A DNA stretch of 64,000 nucleotides from Carboxylicivirga fragile (GTDB taxonomy: Bacteria; Bacteroidota; Bacteroidia; Bacteroidales; Marinilabiliaceae): NCBI GenBank assembly GCA_025499625.1, contig JAFMVD010000025.1:16567-80566 (forward strand), in the 5' to 3' direction. The notes under the pieces are model-generated. The model was not told the origin of the DNA. It did no database searches and was given only the letters and a program-made list of their open reading frames with translations. Shown here one piece after another: positions 11,294 through 20,584 of this stretch; the first letter of the stretch is position 1, and each line of letters starts with the position of its first letter. The position numbers were made by a program, and so were the translations under genes.

Positions 11294-13331
11294 TAAGTTT
11301 AAAGCAAAATTTGTTGAAGAATCGCTCGACAATATCAATGATCTGGAAGAAGCCTTATTTCTTCTGGAAAATGACATGAATAATCGTGAGATTATTGAGC
11401 GTATCTTTAGGGCAATGCATTCTCTAAAAGGGGGAGGCGCCATGTTTGGCTTTAATCATTTGAGCGAATTTACACATCATCTTGAGACTGTATTTGATTT
11501 AATTCGGAACGATAAATTGGCTGTTGATAATGATATTATTTCATTAACCTTCGAGGCAATCGATCAGATCAAACACCTTTTACAAGTTGGTGATGTTGAT
11601 GATGCAGATGAAAAAGCACACCAGTTAGCTTTTATTCAACGCATCGAAAAAGTCTCGAATACAGGAGGTGTCAATACTGAAGCTCCTAAAACACAATCAG
11701 CAGTAGCTGAAAGTAAACCAGCTGAAGAAGATGGATCCAAGAGTTTTCTGATTCATATCAAACCTAATGATGATATACTTAAAAATGGAACCAATCCATT
11801 TTATTTGCTCGACGATCTTCATGCAATGGGTAGTGCGCAAGTATTGGCTTTCGCTAAAGAGGTGCCAGGTTTAGATCAATTTCAACCAATAAGTAATTAT
11901 TGCCAATGGCAAGTAATACTAAATACGTCTGAAAGTGTTAATGAAATAAAGGATGTATTCATTTTTGTTGAAGACGAATGCGAAATCTCGATTGAACCAC
12001 TTAATTCTTCAAACATATTAAATAACACAAACCTAAAGAATTTAGTTGATACTGCTATTAGTGAACAAAAGCTGATCACTAAAGCTCAACTCGATTCTTT
12101 GGAAGGAAGTTCATCTGCTGAGGATAATGCACCAAAAGATCCTCGCAAACGAACACAGTTAAAAGAGCATAAAATTTCATCCATGAGGGTGAGCTCAGTA
12201 AAGATTGATGAATTAGTTAATCTTGTAAGTGAGTTAGTTACTATACAAGCGCAACTAAATCTATATGCTGAAAAAAGTGGTGAGAATGACATTGTTAATC
12301 TTGCTGAAAATATACAAAAGCTTACTCGCCAGTTACGCGATAATGCATTTGAAATTAGTCTGATTCCTTTACAAAGCGAATTAATGCGTTTTCAACGTTT
12401 GGTTCGAGATCTTTCCAAGGAATTAGACAAAGAAATCGACTTTGTAATTGAAGGTGGTGATATCGAATTGGATAAAAACATTATCGAACATTTAACCGAT
12501 CCACTGTTACATATCATTCGTAACTCTGTTGATCATGGTATTGAAATGCCTGATGAACGAATTAAGAATGGAAAGTCGCCAAAGGGAACCATTATTTTTA
12601 AAGCCTATTATTCGGGTGCCAGCGTTATAGTTAAAGTAATTGATGACGGTAAAGGCATTGATCCTGATTTCATACGCGAAAAAGCCATTAAAAAAGGTTT
12701 GATCGATAACAAAACAGAATTAAGCCGAAAAGAAGTATTTGACTTGGTTTTCCTTAGTGGGTTTTCAACTAAAGATCAGGTATCCGATGTTTCAGGGCGA
12801 GGCGTAGGAATGGATGTTGTTAAGAAGAAAATTGGTGAAATACGTGGTGAAGTATCACTTGACTCCGAAATGGGTAAAGGTACTACTTTAACACTTGAAT
12901 TACCGATGACATTATCCATTATTGATGGCTTACTTGTTAAAGTTGCAAGCAATCAATATGTGATACCTATTGCCAACATTGAAAAAATCCATGCGATTGA
13001 CGATATCAATTTTGGTAGTACATTTAGTCATGTAATTACCATTGACGATAATCAATATCCATATATTGACTTAAGAGAAACTTTTCAAGAAGAGGCTGTC
13101 AGTAAAGGAACAGAGCAATTAATCTTAGTTAAGTTTGAAGATAAAAAAGTGGGCTTGCTTGTCGATCAGGTAATTGGTGAGTATCAAACCGTGGTAAAAG
13201 CTTTAGGTCGATTCCTAAAAAAACAAGAGAACATTTCGGGAGCATCTATAATGGGTGACGGTACTATTTCAATGGTTATTGACACGAATCGTTTAATTCA
13301 TAATAATGCAACTAACAAATACAAAAAGTAA
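11286..13331 (+). CDS. cheA: Chemotaxis histidine kinase CheA
   Basis: Cytoplasmic kinase of 681 residues that couples receptor state to CheY and CheB phosphorylation. Order: P1 HPt 1-110 with H45 (FRAMHSLKGGGAMFGF), a P2-like segment about 150-245, P3 dimerisation helices about 300-350 (VDELVN-like KIDELVNLVSELVT), P4 ATPase with the N box HIIRNSVDHGIEMPDERI, G1 DDGKGID and G2 GRGVGMDVVKKKI, and a P5 CheW-like domain from about 545. All key residues are present. The gene sits between the HPt gene and cheW with overlaps or very short gaps. Confidence 0.95.
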   Translation: MIDKFKAKFVEESLDNINDLEEALFLLENDMNNREIIERIFRAMHSLKGGGAMFGFNHLSEFTHHLETVFDLIRNDKLAVDNDIISLTFEAIDQIKHLLQVGDVDDADEKAHQLAFIQRIEKVSNTGGVNTEAPKTQSAVAESKPAEEDGSKSFLIHIKPNDDILKNGTNPFYLLDDLHAMGSAQVLAFAKEVPGLDQFQPISNYCQWQVILNTSESVNEIKDVFIFVEDECEISIEPLNSSNILNNTNLKNLVDTAISEQKLITKAQLDSLEGSSSAEDNAPKDPRKRTQLKEHKISSMRVSSVKIDELVNLVSELVTIQAQLNLYAEKSGENDIVNLAENIQKLTRQLRDNAFEISLIPLQSELMRFQRLVRDLSKELDKEIDFVIEGGDIELDKNIIEHLTDPLLHIIRNSVDHGIEMPDERIKNGKSPKGTIIFKAYYSGASVIVKVIDDGKGIDPDFIREKAIKKGLIDNKTELSRKEVFDLVFLSGFSTKDQVSDVSGRGVGMDVVKKKIGEIRGEVSLDSEMGKGTTLTLELPMTLSIIDGLLVKVASNQYVIPIANIEKIHAIDDINFGSTFSHVITIDDNQYPYIDLRETFQEEAVSKGTEQLILVKFEDKKVGLLVDQVIGEYQTVVKALGRFLKKQENISGASIMGDGTISMVIDTNRLIHNNATNKYKK

Positions 13332-13355
13332 TATTTGAGTATTAACAACTTAGGG

Positions 13356-13802
13356 ATGAAAGAACAATTTACATCAATCATATCATTCTACATCAACAAA
13401 GAAGTGTTTGCCTTCGATACTTTAAAGGTGCGTAATATATTGGAGTATGATAATATAACCCATGTGCCTAATACAAAAGATTATCTTTTGGGCGTAATAA
13501 ATTTACATGGTAATATTATACCAATTGCCGATTTTCGAGTAATGATGGGCATGGAGAACATTGAAAACACTCAAGACACATCTATAATTGTTGTTTCAAA
13601 TGATGGTAAAACAGAGTCCTTAATTGGAATTGTTGTCGACAGTGTTAAAGAGGTTTTTGACACCGAAGACATTAATGTTCAAGATTCAGTATTTCACGGA
13701 AATGCCGGATTGATAAGTGCTTTTGAAGGTTCGATACATAAAAATGGTGAGTTCATTCACATCATTGATTTAGATGAAACCGTACAGGAAATTGAAAACT
13801 AA
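13356..13802 (+). CDS. cheW: CheW adaptor protein 1
   Basis: Couples CheA to the receptor tip. The 148-residue CheW fold is complete: FYINKEVFAFDTLKVRNILE, then YLLGVINLHGNIIPIADFR, the typical G-x-I-N-x-x-G-x-I-x-P-[IV] core, and a second barrel with IGIVVDSVKEV. A TTG codon at 13335 would add seven residues; I prefer the ATG at 13356 because conserved sequence starts there. It lies 24 bases after cheA and 14 bases before the second cheW. Confidence 0.9.
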   Translation: MKEQFTSIISFYINKEVFAFDTLKVRNILEYDNITHVPNTKDYLLGVINLHGNIIPIADFRVMMGMENIENTQDTSIIVVSNDGKTESLIGIVVDSVKEVFDTEDINVQDSVFHGNAGLISAFEGSIHKNGEFIHIIDLDETVQEIEN

Positions 13803-13816
13803 TAAACTCTAATTAA

Positions 13817-14302
13817 ATGAGTCAGCAAATCGACGCATATTTAACTTTTACGATAGGAGAAAATACCTTTGGTATTCATGTCGAGAAGGTACTTGAAATA
13901 AAGGAGTATCTGGAACCGAAATCAGTTCCAGAAAGTTTGCCGTATATTAAAGGAGTAATTGATCATCGTGATCAAATAATTCCCGTAATTGATGCAGCTG
14001 CTAAATTTAATATGGGAAACATTTCTATCACACCTCAATCCTGTATTGTTGTAATGGAGGTTAATAAATCTGAAAATGGTGACCCATTTTCTATTGGTGT
14101 GTTGGTAGATGCTGTTTCAGATGTATTTGAGTCTGACCCTGAGAAAGTACGGAAAATTGAGAATGATTTTAAGCCTGGCTACATAAATGCCACGTATAAA
14201 ATAAATGAGAATTTAGTGATGATTCTTGACACTGATAAGGTGTTTAATGAGAAAGATATTATTGCTCTTGATAAAATCATGAGCGATTTCGAGAACGAAT
14301 AG
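13817..14302 (+). CDS. cheW: CheW adaptor protein 2
   Basis: A second CheW, 161 residues: FTIGENTFGIHVEKVLEIKE, then LPYIKGVIDHRDQIIPVIDAA and IGVLVDAVSDVFE. It differs from the first CheW in replacing the usual GVINLRG with GVIDHRD, so the two adaptors are diverged rather than a fresh duplicate. Two CheWs with one CheA suggest different receptor or array interfaces. The stop lies one base before the cheR start. Confidence 0.9.
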   Translation: MSQQIDAYLTFTIGENTFGIHVEKVLEIKEYLEPKSVPESLPYIKGVIDHRDQIIPVIDAAAKFNMGNISITPQSCIVVMEVNKSENGDPFSIGVLVDAVSDVFESDPEKVRKIENDFKPGYINATYKINENLVMILDTDKVFNEKDIIALDKIMSDFENE

Positions 14303-14303
14303 A

Positions 14304-15173
14304 ATGCTTGAAAATAAAGATTTAAATACGAATAAAAAGGAACTGGAATGCTTTAAAGCAGAATTGTCAGATGCCGATTTTTTAGCCTTTAGCGAATTCA
14401 TTTACAGTGAATTTGGCATAAAGATGCCACCAATAAAACGCATAATGCTTCAAGGCCGTTTACTTAAACGTATTCGTGAACTTAATATGCTATCGTACAA
14501 AGAGTACAAAGAATATTTTTTCAGTCCTGAAGGACAGAAAAAAGAGATCTTTAACTTTTTGAATGTGATTACAACTAATAAGACTGATTTTTTTCGTGAG
14601 CCAATCCATTTCGATTTTTTAAGAGATCAGATATTACCTCAGTATATTAAAAACAATGAGGCTCTTAAAGTTTGGAGTGCTGGCTGCTCAAGTGGAGAAG
14701 AACCTTATACTATTTCAATTGTACTAAACGAGTTCAAGGCTGAAAATCCAACATTCCGATTTTCCATTCTTGGGTCAGATATCTCAAATAGAGTTTTATC
14801 TAATGCGGCTAAAGGAGTATATGCTGAAAATAAGGTAGGTTTAATGCCCATGTCTCTTAAGAAAAAATATTTTCTTAAGAGTAAAGATAGGGCAAATCCA
14901 TCCGTAAGGGTAAAGCCCGAACTGCAATCGTTTTTATCACTCAAGTATGTCAACCTTATGGATGGGCAATATGATGTGAACGAAACCTTTGATGTGATCT
15001 TTTGTCGTAACGTTTTAATTTATTTTGATCGTGCTACGCAAGAGAAGGTGATTAGCAAATTATGTAATTATTTAAAACCCGGGGGGTACTTTTTTATTGG
15101 ACACTCCGAATCATTATCTGGTATGAATGTGCCGCTTAAGCACATTAAACCAACCATATTTATTAAAGAATAA
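14304..15173 (+). CDS. cheR: Chemoreceptor glutamate methyltransferase CheR
   Basis: Methylates glutamates on the MCP using S-adenosylmethionine. The 289-residue protein has the N-terminal helical domain (residues 20-95, with the RLLKRIREL basic patch), then WSAGCSSGEEPYTISIVL as the SAM-binding motif I, LGSDISNRVL, VNLMDGQY, and FCRNVLIYFDRATQ. All family motifs are intact, so this is the main CheR of the cluster, in contrast with the two diverged copies downstream. Confidence 0.93.
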   Translation: MLENKDLNTNKKELECFKAELSDADFLAFSEFIYSEFGIKMPPIKRIMLQGRLLKRIRELNMLSYKEYKEYFFSPEGQKKEIFNFLNVITTNKTDFFREPIHFDFLRDQILPQYIKNNEALKVWSAGCSSGEEPYTISIVLNEFKAENPTFRFSILGSDISNRVLSNAAKGVYAENKVGLMPMSLKKKYFLKSKDRANPSVRVKPELQSFLSLKYVNLMDGQYDVNETFDVIFCRNVLIYFDRATQEKVISKLCNYLKPGGYFFIGHSESLSGMNVPLKHIKPTIFIKE

Positions 15174-15202
15174 TAACAGTCCGGAAATATAAAATTATAG
15201 TT

Positions 15203-16102
15203 ATGAGCGAATTAACGGATAGGCAACTTTTAAAGGAACTCAGGTTAAGACTTGAAGAGAGAAAAAAGTATGATACTGAAATGAAAGAGCTTTCCAAAGA
15301 CTTTCAAACAGTAACAAAGAAACTTAAGGAATCAGAGGCGCTAAAAAGTCACTTTATTTCTAATATTTCTAACGAAATAGTAAACCCTTTTACTTCCATA
15401 TTGGGATTATCTAAAGCTATTCTTTCAGTCGAAAAAAACGATTGGAAAAAGGTGGTTTCGATGGTCGCATTAATCCATAGTGAAGCTTTTAACCTTGATT
15501 TTCAGCTAAAGAATATTTTTGTTGCAGCAAAAATTGAAGCTGGTGAAATAGCGCCAAATATTACAAAGGTTAATATCCGAAGTGTTGCACAATCGGTAAT
15601 TGATGCATTTAATATCATCTCACGAAAAATGGGAATTGATATAGATCTTCAGTTTAATGTTGAATATGGTTTTGGTAAAAACTTTTATTTTAAAACCGAT
15701 TCAGAAAAAATAAAGCTTGTTTTAAGTAACCTCATTAATAATGCCTTAAAATACAGTTATAAAGACAGTAAAGTAACTGTAAAGATATGGGTTGATGATG
15801 ATATTTTAAATATAGCTGTTCAAGACAGTGGTACAGGAATCTCAGAAAAGAATCAGAAAATTATTTTCGAACGATTCAAGCGTCTTGACTCTGGTATTAA
15901 TTCAATTAACCGTGGACATGGATTAGGATTATCTATTACCAAAGCATTACTCGATGTATTAGGCGGTCACATAGATATTGAAAGTAAAAAAGGAGAAGGA
16001 TCAACCTTTACTGTTAATTTGCCGGAAGCCAAAAATATTATTGAAGGTTTCAGTGGTGATGGTAATGATGTGTTCTTTGATGACGATGACGAGATTTTTT
16101 AA
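15203..16102 (+). CDS. Histidine-kinase-like protein without the phospho-acceptor histidine
   Basis: A soluble 299-residue protein with a coiled coil (1-45), a HisKA-like helix pair (48-110) and an HATPase domain (160-280). The ATPase part is complete: N box NLINNALKYS, G1 DSGTGIS, F box IFERFKR, G2 GHGLGLSI. In the H box the line reads FISNISNEIVNPF where kinases have FxANMSHEIRTP, so position 57 is Asn (codon AAC at 15371-15373). It therefore should not autophosphorylate on the usual residue; H50 just upstream is not in the right place. It might be an ATP-dependent regulator, phosphatase or scaffold. It is embedded between cheR and cheD. Confidence 0.88.
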   Translation: MSELTDRQLLKELRLRLEERKKYDTEMKELSKDFQTVTKKLKESEALKSHFISNISNEIVNPFTSILGLSKAILSVEKNDWKKVVSMVALIHSEAFNLDFQLKNIFVAAKIEAGEIAPNITKVNIRSVAQSVIDAFNIISRKMGIDIDLQFNVEYGFGKNFYFKTDSEKIKLVLSNLINNALKYSYKDSKVTVKIWVDDDILNIAVQDSGTGISEKNQKIIFERFKRLDSGINSINRGHGLGLSITKALLDVLGGHIDIESKKGEGSTFTVNLPEAKNIIEGFSGDGNDVFFDDDDEIF

Positions 16103-16110
16103 GGAATAAT

Positions 16111-16587
16111 ATGGAGAAGAATTATTTACAACATTTTCTCTACCCCTCTTCCTTACATGTCAATAAAGATCCATACGTCATTAAAACCATATTAGGAAGC
16201 TGCGTAGCAGTCTGTATCTGGGATAAGAAGCTAAAATTTGGTGGTATGAACCATTACATGCTTCCTAACTGGAATGGGAACGACTTGGCTTCCCCAAAGT
16301 ATGGTAACATTGCAATCGATAAGATTATTGAACGCATGTTTTATTTAGGCAGTGAGAAAAAGAATTTGGTAGCTAAAATATTCGGCGGTGGCGAATTACT
16401 CGAAGCTAGTACAGGCAACTCCATGCTCATTGGAGAACGTAACATACGTGTTGCGCGCCTTATGCTTGAAGAGCGAGACATTCCCATTGTAGCATCTAGT
16501 ACGGGAGGAAAAAGAGGCCGAAAAATTTTATTTTTCAATGATACAGGCGAGGTACGCCATAAGTTTCTAGAAAAAAAAGTATATTAA
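16111..16587 (+). CDS. cheD: Chemoreceptor glutamine deamidase CheD
   Basis: Deamidates specific glutamines of chemoreceptors to glutamate and in some bacteria interacts with CheC or CheY-P. The 158-residue protein has the catalytic C31 in ILGSCVAVCIWD and H48 in GGMNHYMLP, and a GGGELLEAS loop. Both catalytic residues are present. It starts 8 bases after the kinase-like gene. No CheC or CheX gene is visible in the cluster. Confidence 0.93.
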   Translation: MEKNYLQHFLYPSSLHVNKDPYVIKTILGSCVAVCIWDKKLKFGGMNHYMLPNWNGNDLASPKYGNIAIDKIIERMFYLGSEKKNLVAKIFGGGELLEASTGNSMLIGERNIRVARLMLEERDIPIVASSTGGKRGRKILFFNDTGEVRHKFLEKKVY

Positions 16588-16643
16588 GGCTTCATAAAAT
16601 GTAACAAAGTAGTTTCTTTATTGTAGAGAAGAAATGAAAGAAA

Positions 16644-16668
16644 TTGCTTAAGTTGGCACTTTAAGCAA
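16644..16668 (+). repeat. Hairpin 1 in the cheD-cheB spacer
   Basis: TTGCTTAA / TTAAGCAA form a perfect 8-bp stem around a 9-base loop in the 130-base gap between cheD and cheB, the largest gap within this part of the cluster. No T-run follows, so it is a weak terminator at most; an mRNA processing or translational element is possible. Confidence 0.4.
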
Positions 16669-16676
16669 AGGACACT

Positions 16677-16696
16677 CGAAAACGAAATAGTTTTCG
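16677..16696 (+). repeat. Hairpin 2 in the cheD-cheB spacer
   Basis: CGAAAAC / GTTTTCG form a 7-bp stem with a 6-base loop, ending 21 bases before the cheB ATG. AAAGGAA follows it and can serve as ribosome binding site. Together with the hairpin just upstream it suggests structured leader RNA for cheB. Confidence 0.35.
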
Positions 16697-16717
16697 ATAA
16701 ATAAAAGGAATTGAGGC

Positions 16718-17797
16718 ATGGAAAAAAAGATTCGGGTACTTGTTGTTGATGATTCGGCTGTAGTTAGACAAAGCTTATCATCTATTCTTGAATCAGATCC
16801 TGATATTGAAGTAATGGGTACTGCTGCAGATCCTATCATTGCAGTAAAAAAAATAATGAAAGAAATTCCCGATGTTATTACACTTGACATCGAAATGCCC
16901 CGAATGGATGGTTTGACATTTCTACGAAAAATAATGTCTCAACATCCCATTCCTGTGGTTGTTATCTCTAGTTTAACAACAGAGGGAACCGAGGTAGCCA
17001 TGAAAGCACTCGAATATGGCGCAAGTGAAATTATTGGTAAACCTGCAATGAATGCCGCTCAATTCATTAATGAATCCAAAATTTTACTTTGCGATGCCGT
17101 AAAAGCTGCATCACATGTTAAGCTAAAACGCCGCAAGATAGCTACTGCTCCTCCAATGCCTGCCGTTAAGCCAAAATATTCTGCGGATGTAATGATCGAT
17201 AAAGCGCCGTCATTTAAGCGTATTATTGATACTGAAAAAATAATTGTACTTGGGGCATCAACGGGAGGTACTGAAGCTATTCGACAATTTCTGAAGCGAT
17301 TACCCGATAAAATGCCTGGTATTGCTATCGTACAACATATGCCTGAGGGCTTTACCAAATCTTTTGCCAATAGCCTTAATAATATTTGTGGTCTTGAAGT
17401 TAAAGAAGCTGAACACGGTGATAAGTTATATCAAGGCCGGGTTTTAGTTGCTCCAGGTAATAAGCACATGTTATTAAAACGAGTTGGTAAAGAATATTCG
17501 GTAGATGTAAAAGAAGGGCCACTTGTTAACCGACATCGCCCATCGGTGGATGTACTTTTCCGGTCAGCAGCAAGATATGCCGGTAATAATGCAACCGCTA
17601 TTATACTAACGGGTATGGGTAATGATGGAGCCAAAGGTTTGCTAGAGTTGAAAGAGTCCGGTGCTCATACTATTGCTCAAGATGAAGCCTCGTCGGTTGT
17701 ATTCGGAATGCCAAAGGAAGCTATTAAGCTTGACGCGGCAAATCAAATATTATCGCTTGAAAAAATAGCACCATACATAATATCCAAATTAGGATAA
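16718..17797 (+). CDS. cheB: Chemoreceptor methylesterase/deamidase CheB
   Basis: Response-regulator methylesterase that removes methyl groups set by CheR. The receiver domain (1-120) has D11/D12, phospho-acceptor D57 ([13 protein letters not shown]) and K108; a linker of about 50 residues follows; the esterase domain has the triad S181 (GASTGG), H207 (VQHMPEGF) and D303 ([11 protein letters not shown]). All are present in 359 residues. AAAGGAA precedes the ATG. Confidence 0.95.
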   Translation: MEKKIRVLVVDDSAVVRQSLSSILESDPDIEVMGTAADPIIAVKKIMKEIPDVITLDIEMPRMDGLTFLRKIMSQHPIPVVVISSLTTEGTEVAMKALEYGASEIIGKPAMNAAQFINESKILLCDAVKAASHVKLKRRKIATAPPMPAVKPKYSADVMIDKAPSFKRIIDTEKIIVLGASTGGTEAIRQFLKRLPDKMPGIAIVQHMPEGFTKSFANSLNNICGLEVKEAEHGDKLYQGRVLVAPGNKHMLLKRVGKEYSVDVKEGPLVNRHRPSVDVLFRSAARYAGNNATAIILTGMGNDGAKGLLELKESGAHTIAQDEASSVVFGMPKEAIKLDAANQILSLEKIAPYIISKLG

Positions 17798-17841
17798 TAA
17801 TTCATGTATTTTTAATTGATTGAACTTAACACTATTTTCTA

Positions 17842-19719
17842 ATGGGAAAAGGAAATATAAAAAATATAAGAAGTAAATTTACCTTAAGAGGGTTCTTACT
17901 TGGTCTGACTATCTATTTAGTTGCGTTGTTTTTAGGCGTTCAAATTATAGGTGATACATACAAGCTAAATAGTATATTTGATCTATATCCAATTCTTCCG
18001 GCCTTGTGGATATTTACCATATTCCCATTTGTGACAGCCTATATTGGTTACTATATATCAGGTAATTTTAATAATGTCATCAAAAAGCAGCGCAAACACC
18101 TGAAACATGAAGCCCATAGAAGTAACTTAGTTTTAGACTTTGTTGATAACCTTCGTCAGGATAATTTTGAAGCAGCTTTGCAGCTAAATGAAGAAAAGGA
18201 TACACTTGCCAAATCCTTATTACGTTTACGCGATTATCTTATCAAAAGTAAAAAAGATGAAGAGCAACGTAGGGTTGAAGAAGAACAACGTAATTGGGTA
18301 ACCCAGGGTCTTGCACAATTTGGGGAGATCTTGCGAAAAGAAAGTGATAACCTTGAAGATTTAAGTTACAACATTATCAATTACCTGGTTGATTATATGA
18401 AAATTAATCAAGCAGGTTTTTATCTCTTAAATAACTTAAGCAAAACCGAGAAATTTTTTGAGCTTACGGCTTGTGTTGCGTTTGACCGCAAGAAGTTTAC
18501 CGATAAGCGAATTGATTGGGAAGAGGGCTTAATTGGTAGATGTGCACTTGAAATGGAAACCATCTATATGACGGATGTTCCTAACGATTACTTAAATATT
18601 ACATCGGGTTTAGGTGAAGCTAACCCTCGATCAATTCTAATTGTACCATTAAAAACGAACGATGAAATATATGGCGTACTTGAAATGGCCAGCTTCAAAG
18701 AGTTTGACGATTATGAGATTGAATTCGTTGAAAAAACGGCTGAAAGTATTGCCTTAACCATTTCATCTGTACAAAATACCATACGCACTACAAAACTTCT
18801 TAAAGAGACGCAGAATCAAGCTGAGCGAATGTCGCAACAGGAAGAAGAGCTTCGTCAGAACCTGGAAGAAATGCAGGCTACTCAAGAAGAAAGTGACCGC
18901 CGCGAAGTAGAGATGAAAGGTATTTTAGAGGCCATTGATCATGCTGCCATTAGCTCCGAATTTGAAGTGGATGGTACGCTTATTAATGTCAATCAAAACT
19001 TCTTAAGAACATATAGGTACAATCCTGAAGAAATTGATGGACAGAATATAAAAATATTCTTCTTTAAAGATGATGTTACTGAACTTGATCAGATATTAAC
19101 TGATCTGCGAAATGGACATAATTTTAAAGGTAGAGTTAAGCGCAGGACTAAAATGGGAGATGAAATTTTCCTATTAAGTACCTACACTCCGGTAATTGAT
19201 CATGAAGGTGAGATTATTAAGATTCTAAGCCTTGAGAATGACATTACGGAACAAGTTAAAATGGAAGAAGAGCTTAAGCACAGTAAAGATGAACTGGGCG
19301 TAATGCTTGATGAAGCCAAGAAAGAAGTAACAGAACAATTTAAGGAAATTGAAGCGGTTAAAATCAGGAATGAGAAAACACTTGAAGGTGCCTTGGATGC
19401 CATTATTACTACTAATAAAGATGGTATACTCGAATTCTTTAACGTTGCTGCTGAAAAACTTTGGGGCTATGATAGATCGGAAGTACTAGGCCAACATGCC
19501 TCAATGTTATTCTCCGATGAAACCCAAAAGAACGATGAATTCATATCTGCTTTCATATCTAGTGATAAAGATAAAATTATAGGTGAGCGCCGCGAAGCAC
19601 CAATAAAAAATAAAGTTGGTACTGAAGAAGCTGTACTTTTCTTATTGTCAGAAGCAAAAGTTGGAGAGGATCATTCTGTAACAGCCTTCATTCAGAACGT
19701 TGAGGTAGAGTTATTTTAA
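17842..19719 (+). CDS. Membrane GAF-PAS-PAS sensor without output domain
   Basis: A 625-residue sensor with two membrane segments (about 16-38 and 50-73), a HAMP-like helical stretch to about 135, a coiled coil, a GAF domain about 160-310, a second coiled coil rich in Glu/Gln (315-355) and two PAS domains (about 360-475 and 505-620). There is no kinase, cyclase or phosphatase domain, so it must signal through a partner, perhaps the CheR/CheB pair that follows or the kinase-like protein upstream. The GAF contains the string ITSGLGEANPRSI, shared in altered form by two later proteins of this cluster. Confidence 0.85.
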   Translation: MGKGNIKNIRSKFTLRGFLLGLTIYLVALFLGVQIIGDTYKLNSIFDLYPILPALWIFTIFPFVTAYIGYYISGNFNNVIKKQRKHLKHEAHRSNLVLDFVDNLRQDNFEAALQLNEEKDTLAKSLLRLRDYLIKSKKDEEQRRVEEEQRNWVTQGLAQFGEILRKESDNLEDLSYNIINYLVDYMKINQAGFYLLNNLSKTEKFFELTACVAFDRKKFTDKRIDWEEGLIGRCALEMETIYMTDVPNDYLNITSGLGEANPRSILIVPLKTNDEIYGVLEMASFKEFDDYEIEFVEKTAESIALTISSVQNTIRTTKLLKETQNQAERMSQQEEELRQNLEEMQATQEESDRREVEMKGILEAIDHAAISSEFEVDGTLINVNQNFLRTYRYNPEEIDGQNIKIFFFKDDVTELDQILTDLRNGHNFKGRVKRRTKMGDEIFLLSTYTPVIDHEGEIIKILSLENDITEQVKMEEELKHSKDELGVMLDEAKKEVTEQFKEIEAVKIRNEKTLEGALDAIITTNKDGILEFFNVAAEKLWGYDRSEVLGQHASMLFSDETQKNDEFISAFISSDKDKIIGERREAPIKNKVGTEEAVLFLLSEAKVGEDHSVTAFIQNVEVELF

Positions 19720-19728
19720 AGTTGTGAT

Positions 19729-20580
19729 ATGATAGAGGGGATTGAACTAAAGCAATATTTGCATGAGCTAAAGAAGCATACGGCTTATGATTTTAGCGAT
19801 TATTCCGATAATTCTATTCATCGTAGAATTTTAAAGATTCTAAAAGACTACGATATTTCAATGGAGCAACTAATAGAACGAACAAAATCGGATAGTGCCT
19901 TTGTCGAAAAAGTTGTTGAAGAGATTACGGTAAACACAACCGAATTATTTCGAGATACACATATATGGAGTGCTTTTTATGAAAAAATATACCCTTCAAT
20001 AAAGAGCAAAAAATTCATTAATATTTGGCATGCTGGTTGCAGCTCTGGAATGGAAGTCTATTCAAACCTAATATTATTAAATGAGTTAGGCCTATTAGAT
20101 AAAGCGAGAGTTTACGCTACAGATATTAACACACGTATGGTGACCATGTCCAAAAATGGTCAATACAATTATCGCTTCAACTATAGGTACCTCGATGATT
20201 TCAATTCAACGCTTGCTAAAAAACCGATTAATGGTATTTCTAAAATCGATTTTAGCAAATATTTTGATATTGATGAGGACAAGGATACAATGACTGTAAA
20301 AGCTTTTCTTCGTAAAGTTCCTCAGTTTATCAAGCACGATTTAGTACAGGAAGAAGTGCCCTTTTTCAATAAATTCGATATTGTTTTCTGTCGAAATGTA
20401 TTGATCTACTTTAATAGCAAACTTCAATCCAAGATATTTAAATTGTTTTATGAGCAAATGTATCCAGGTAGCTTCCTTCTTTTAGGTAATCATGAAGTTT
20501 TATCTGGTTTTTATAAAACCAAGTTTATAAAAAACGGGCCAGTATTTGTAAAAAATACTGCCTTTCATTTCAAATATTAG
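19729..20580 (+). CDS. CheR-family methyltransferase, second copy
   Basis: A 283-residue CheR homologue of the branch with the N-terminal DFSDYSDNSIHRRI motif. The SAM motif reads WHAGCSSGMEVYS where typical CheR has GCSxGEExYS, so one acidic residue is replaced by Met; YATDINTRM and FCRNVLIYFN are intact. It could still methylate, perhaps a target other than the MCP. It starts 9 bases after the GAF-PAS sensor and 4 bases separate it from the next CheR-like gene. Confidence 0.87.
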   Translation: MIEGIELKQYLHELKKHTAYDFSDYSDNSIHRRILKILKDYDISMEQLIERTKSDSAFVEKVVEEITVNTTELFRDTHIWSAFYEKIYPSIKSKKFINIWHAGCSSGMEVYSNLILLNELGLLDKARVYATDINTRMVTMSKNGQYNYRFNYRYLDDFNSTLAKKPINGISKIDFSKYFDIDEDKDTMTVKAFLRKVPQFIKHDLVQEEVPFFNKFDIVFCRNVLIYFNSKLQSKIFKLFYEQMYPGSFLLLGNHEVLSGFYKTKFIKNGPVFVKNTAFHFKY

Positions 20581-20584
20581 TCAA

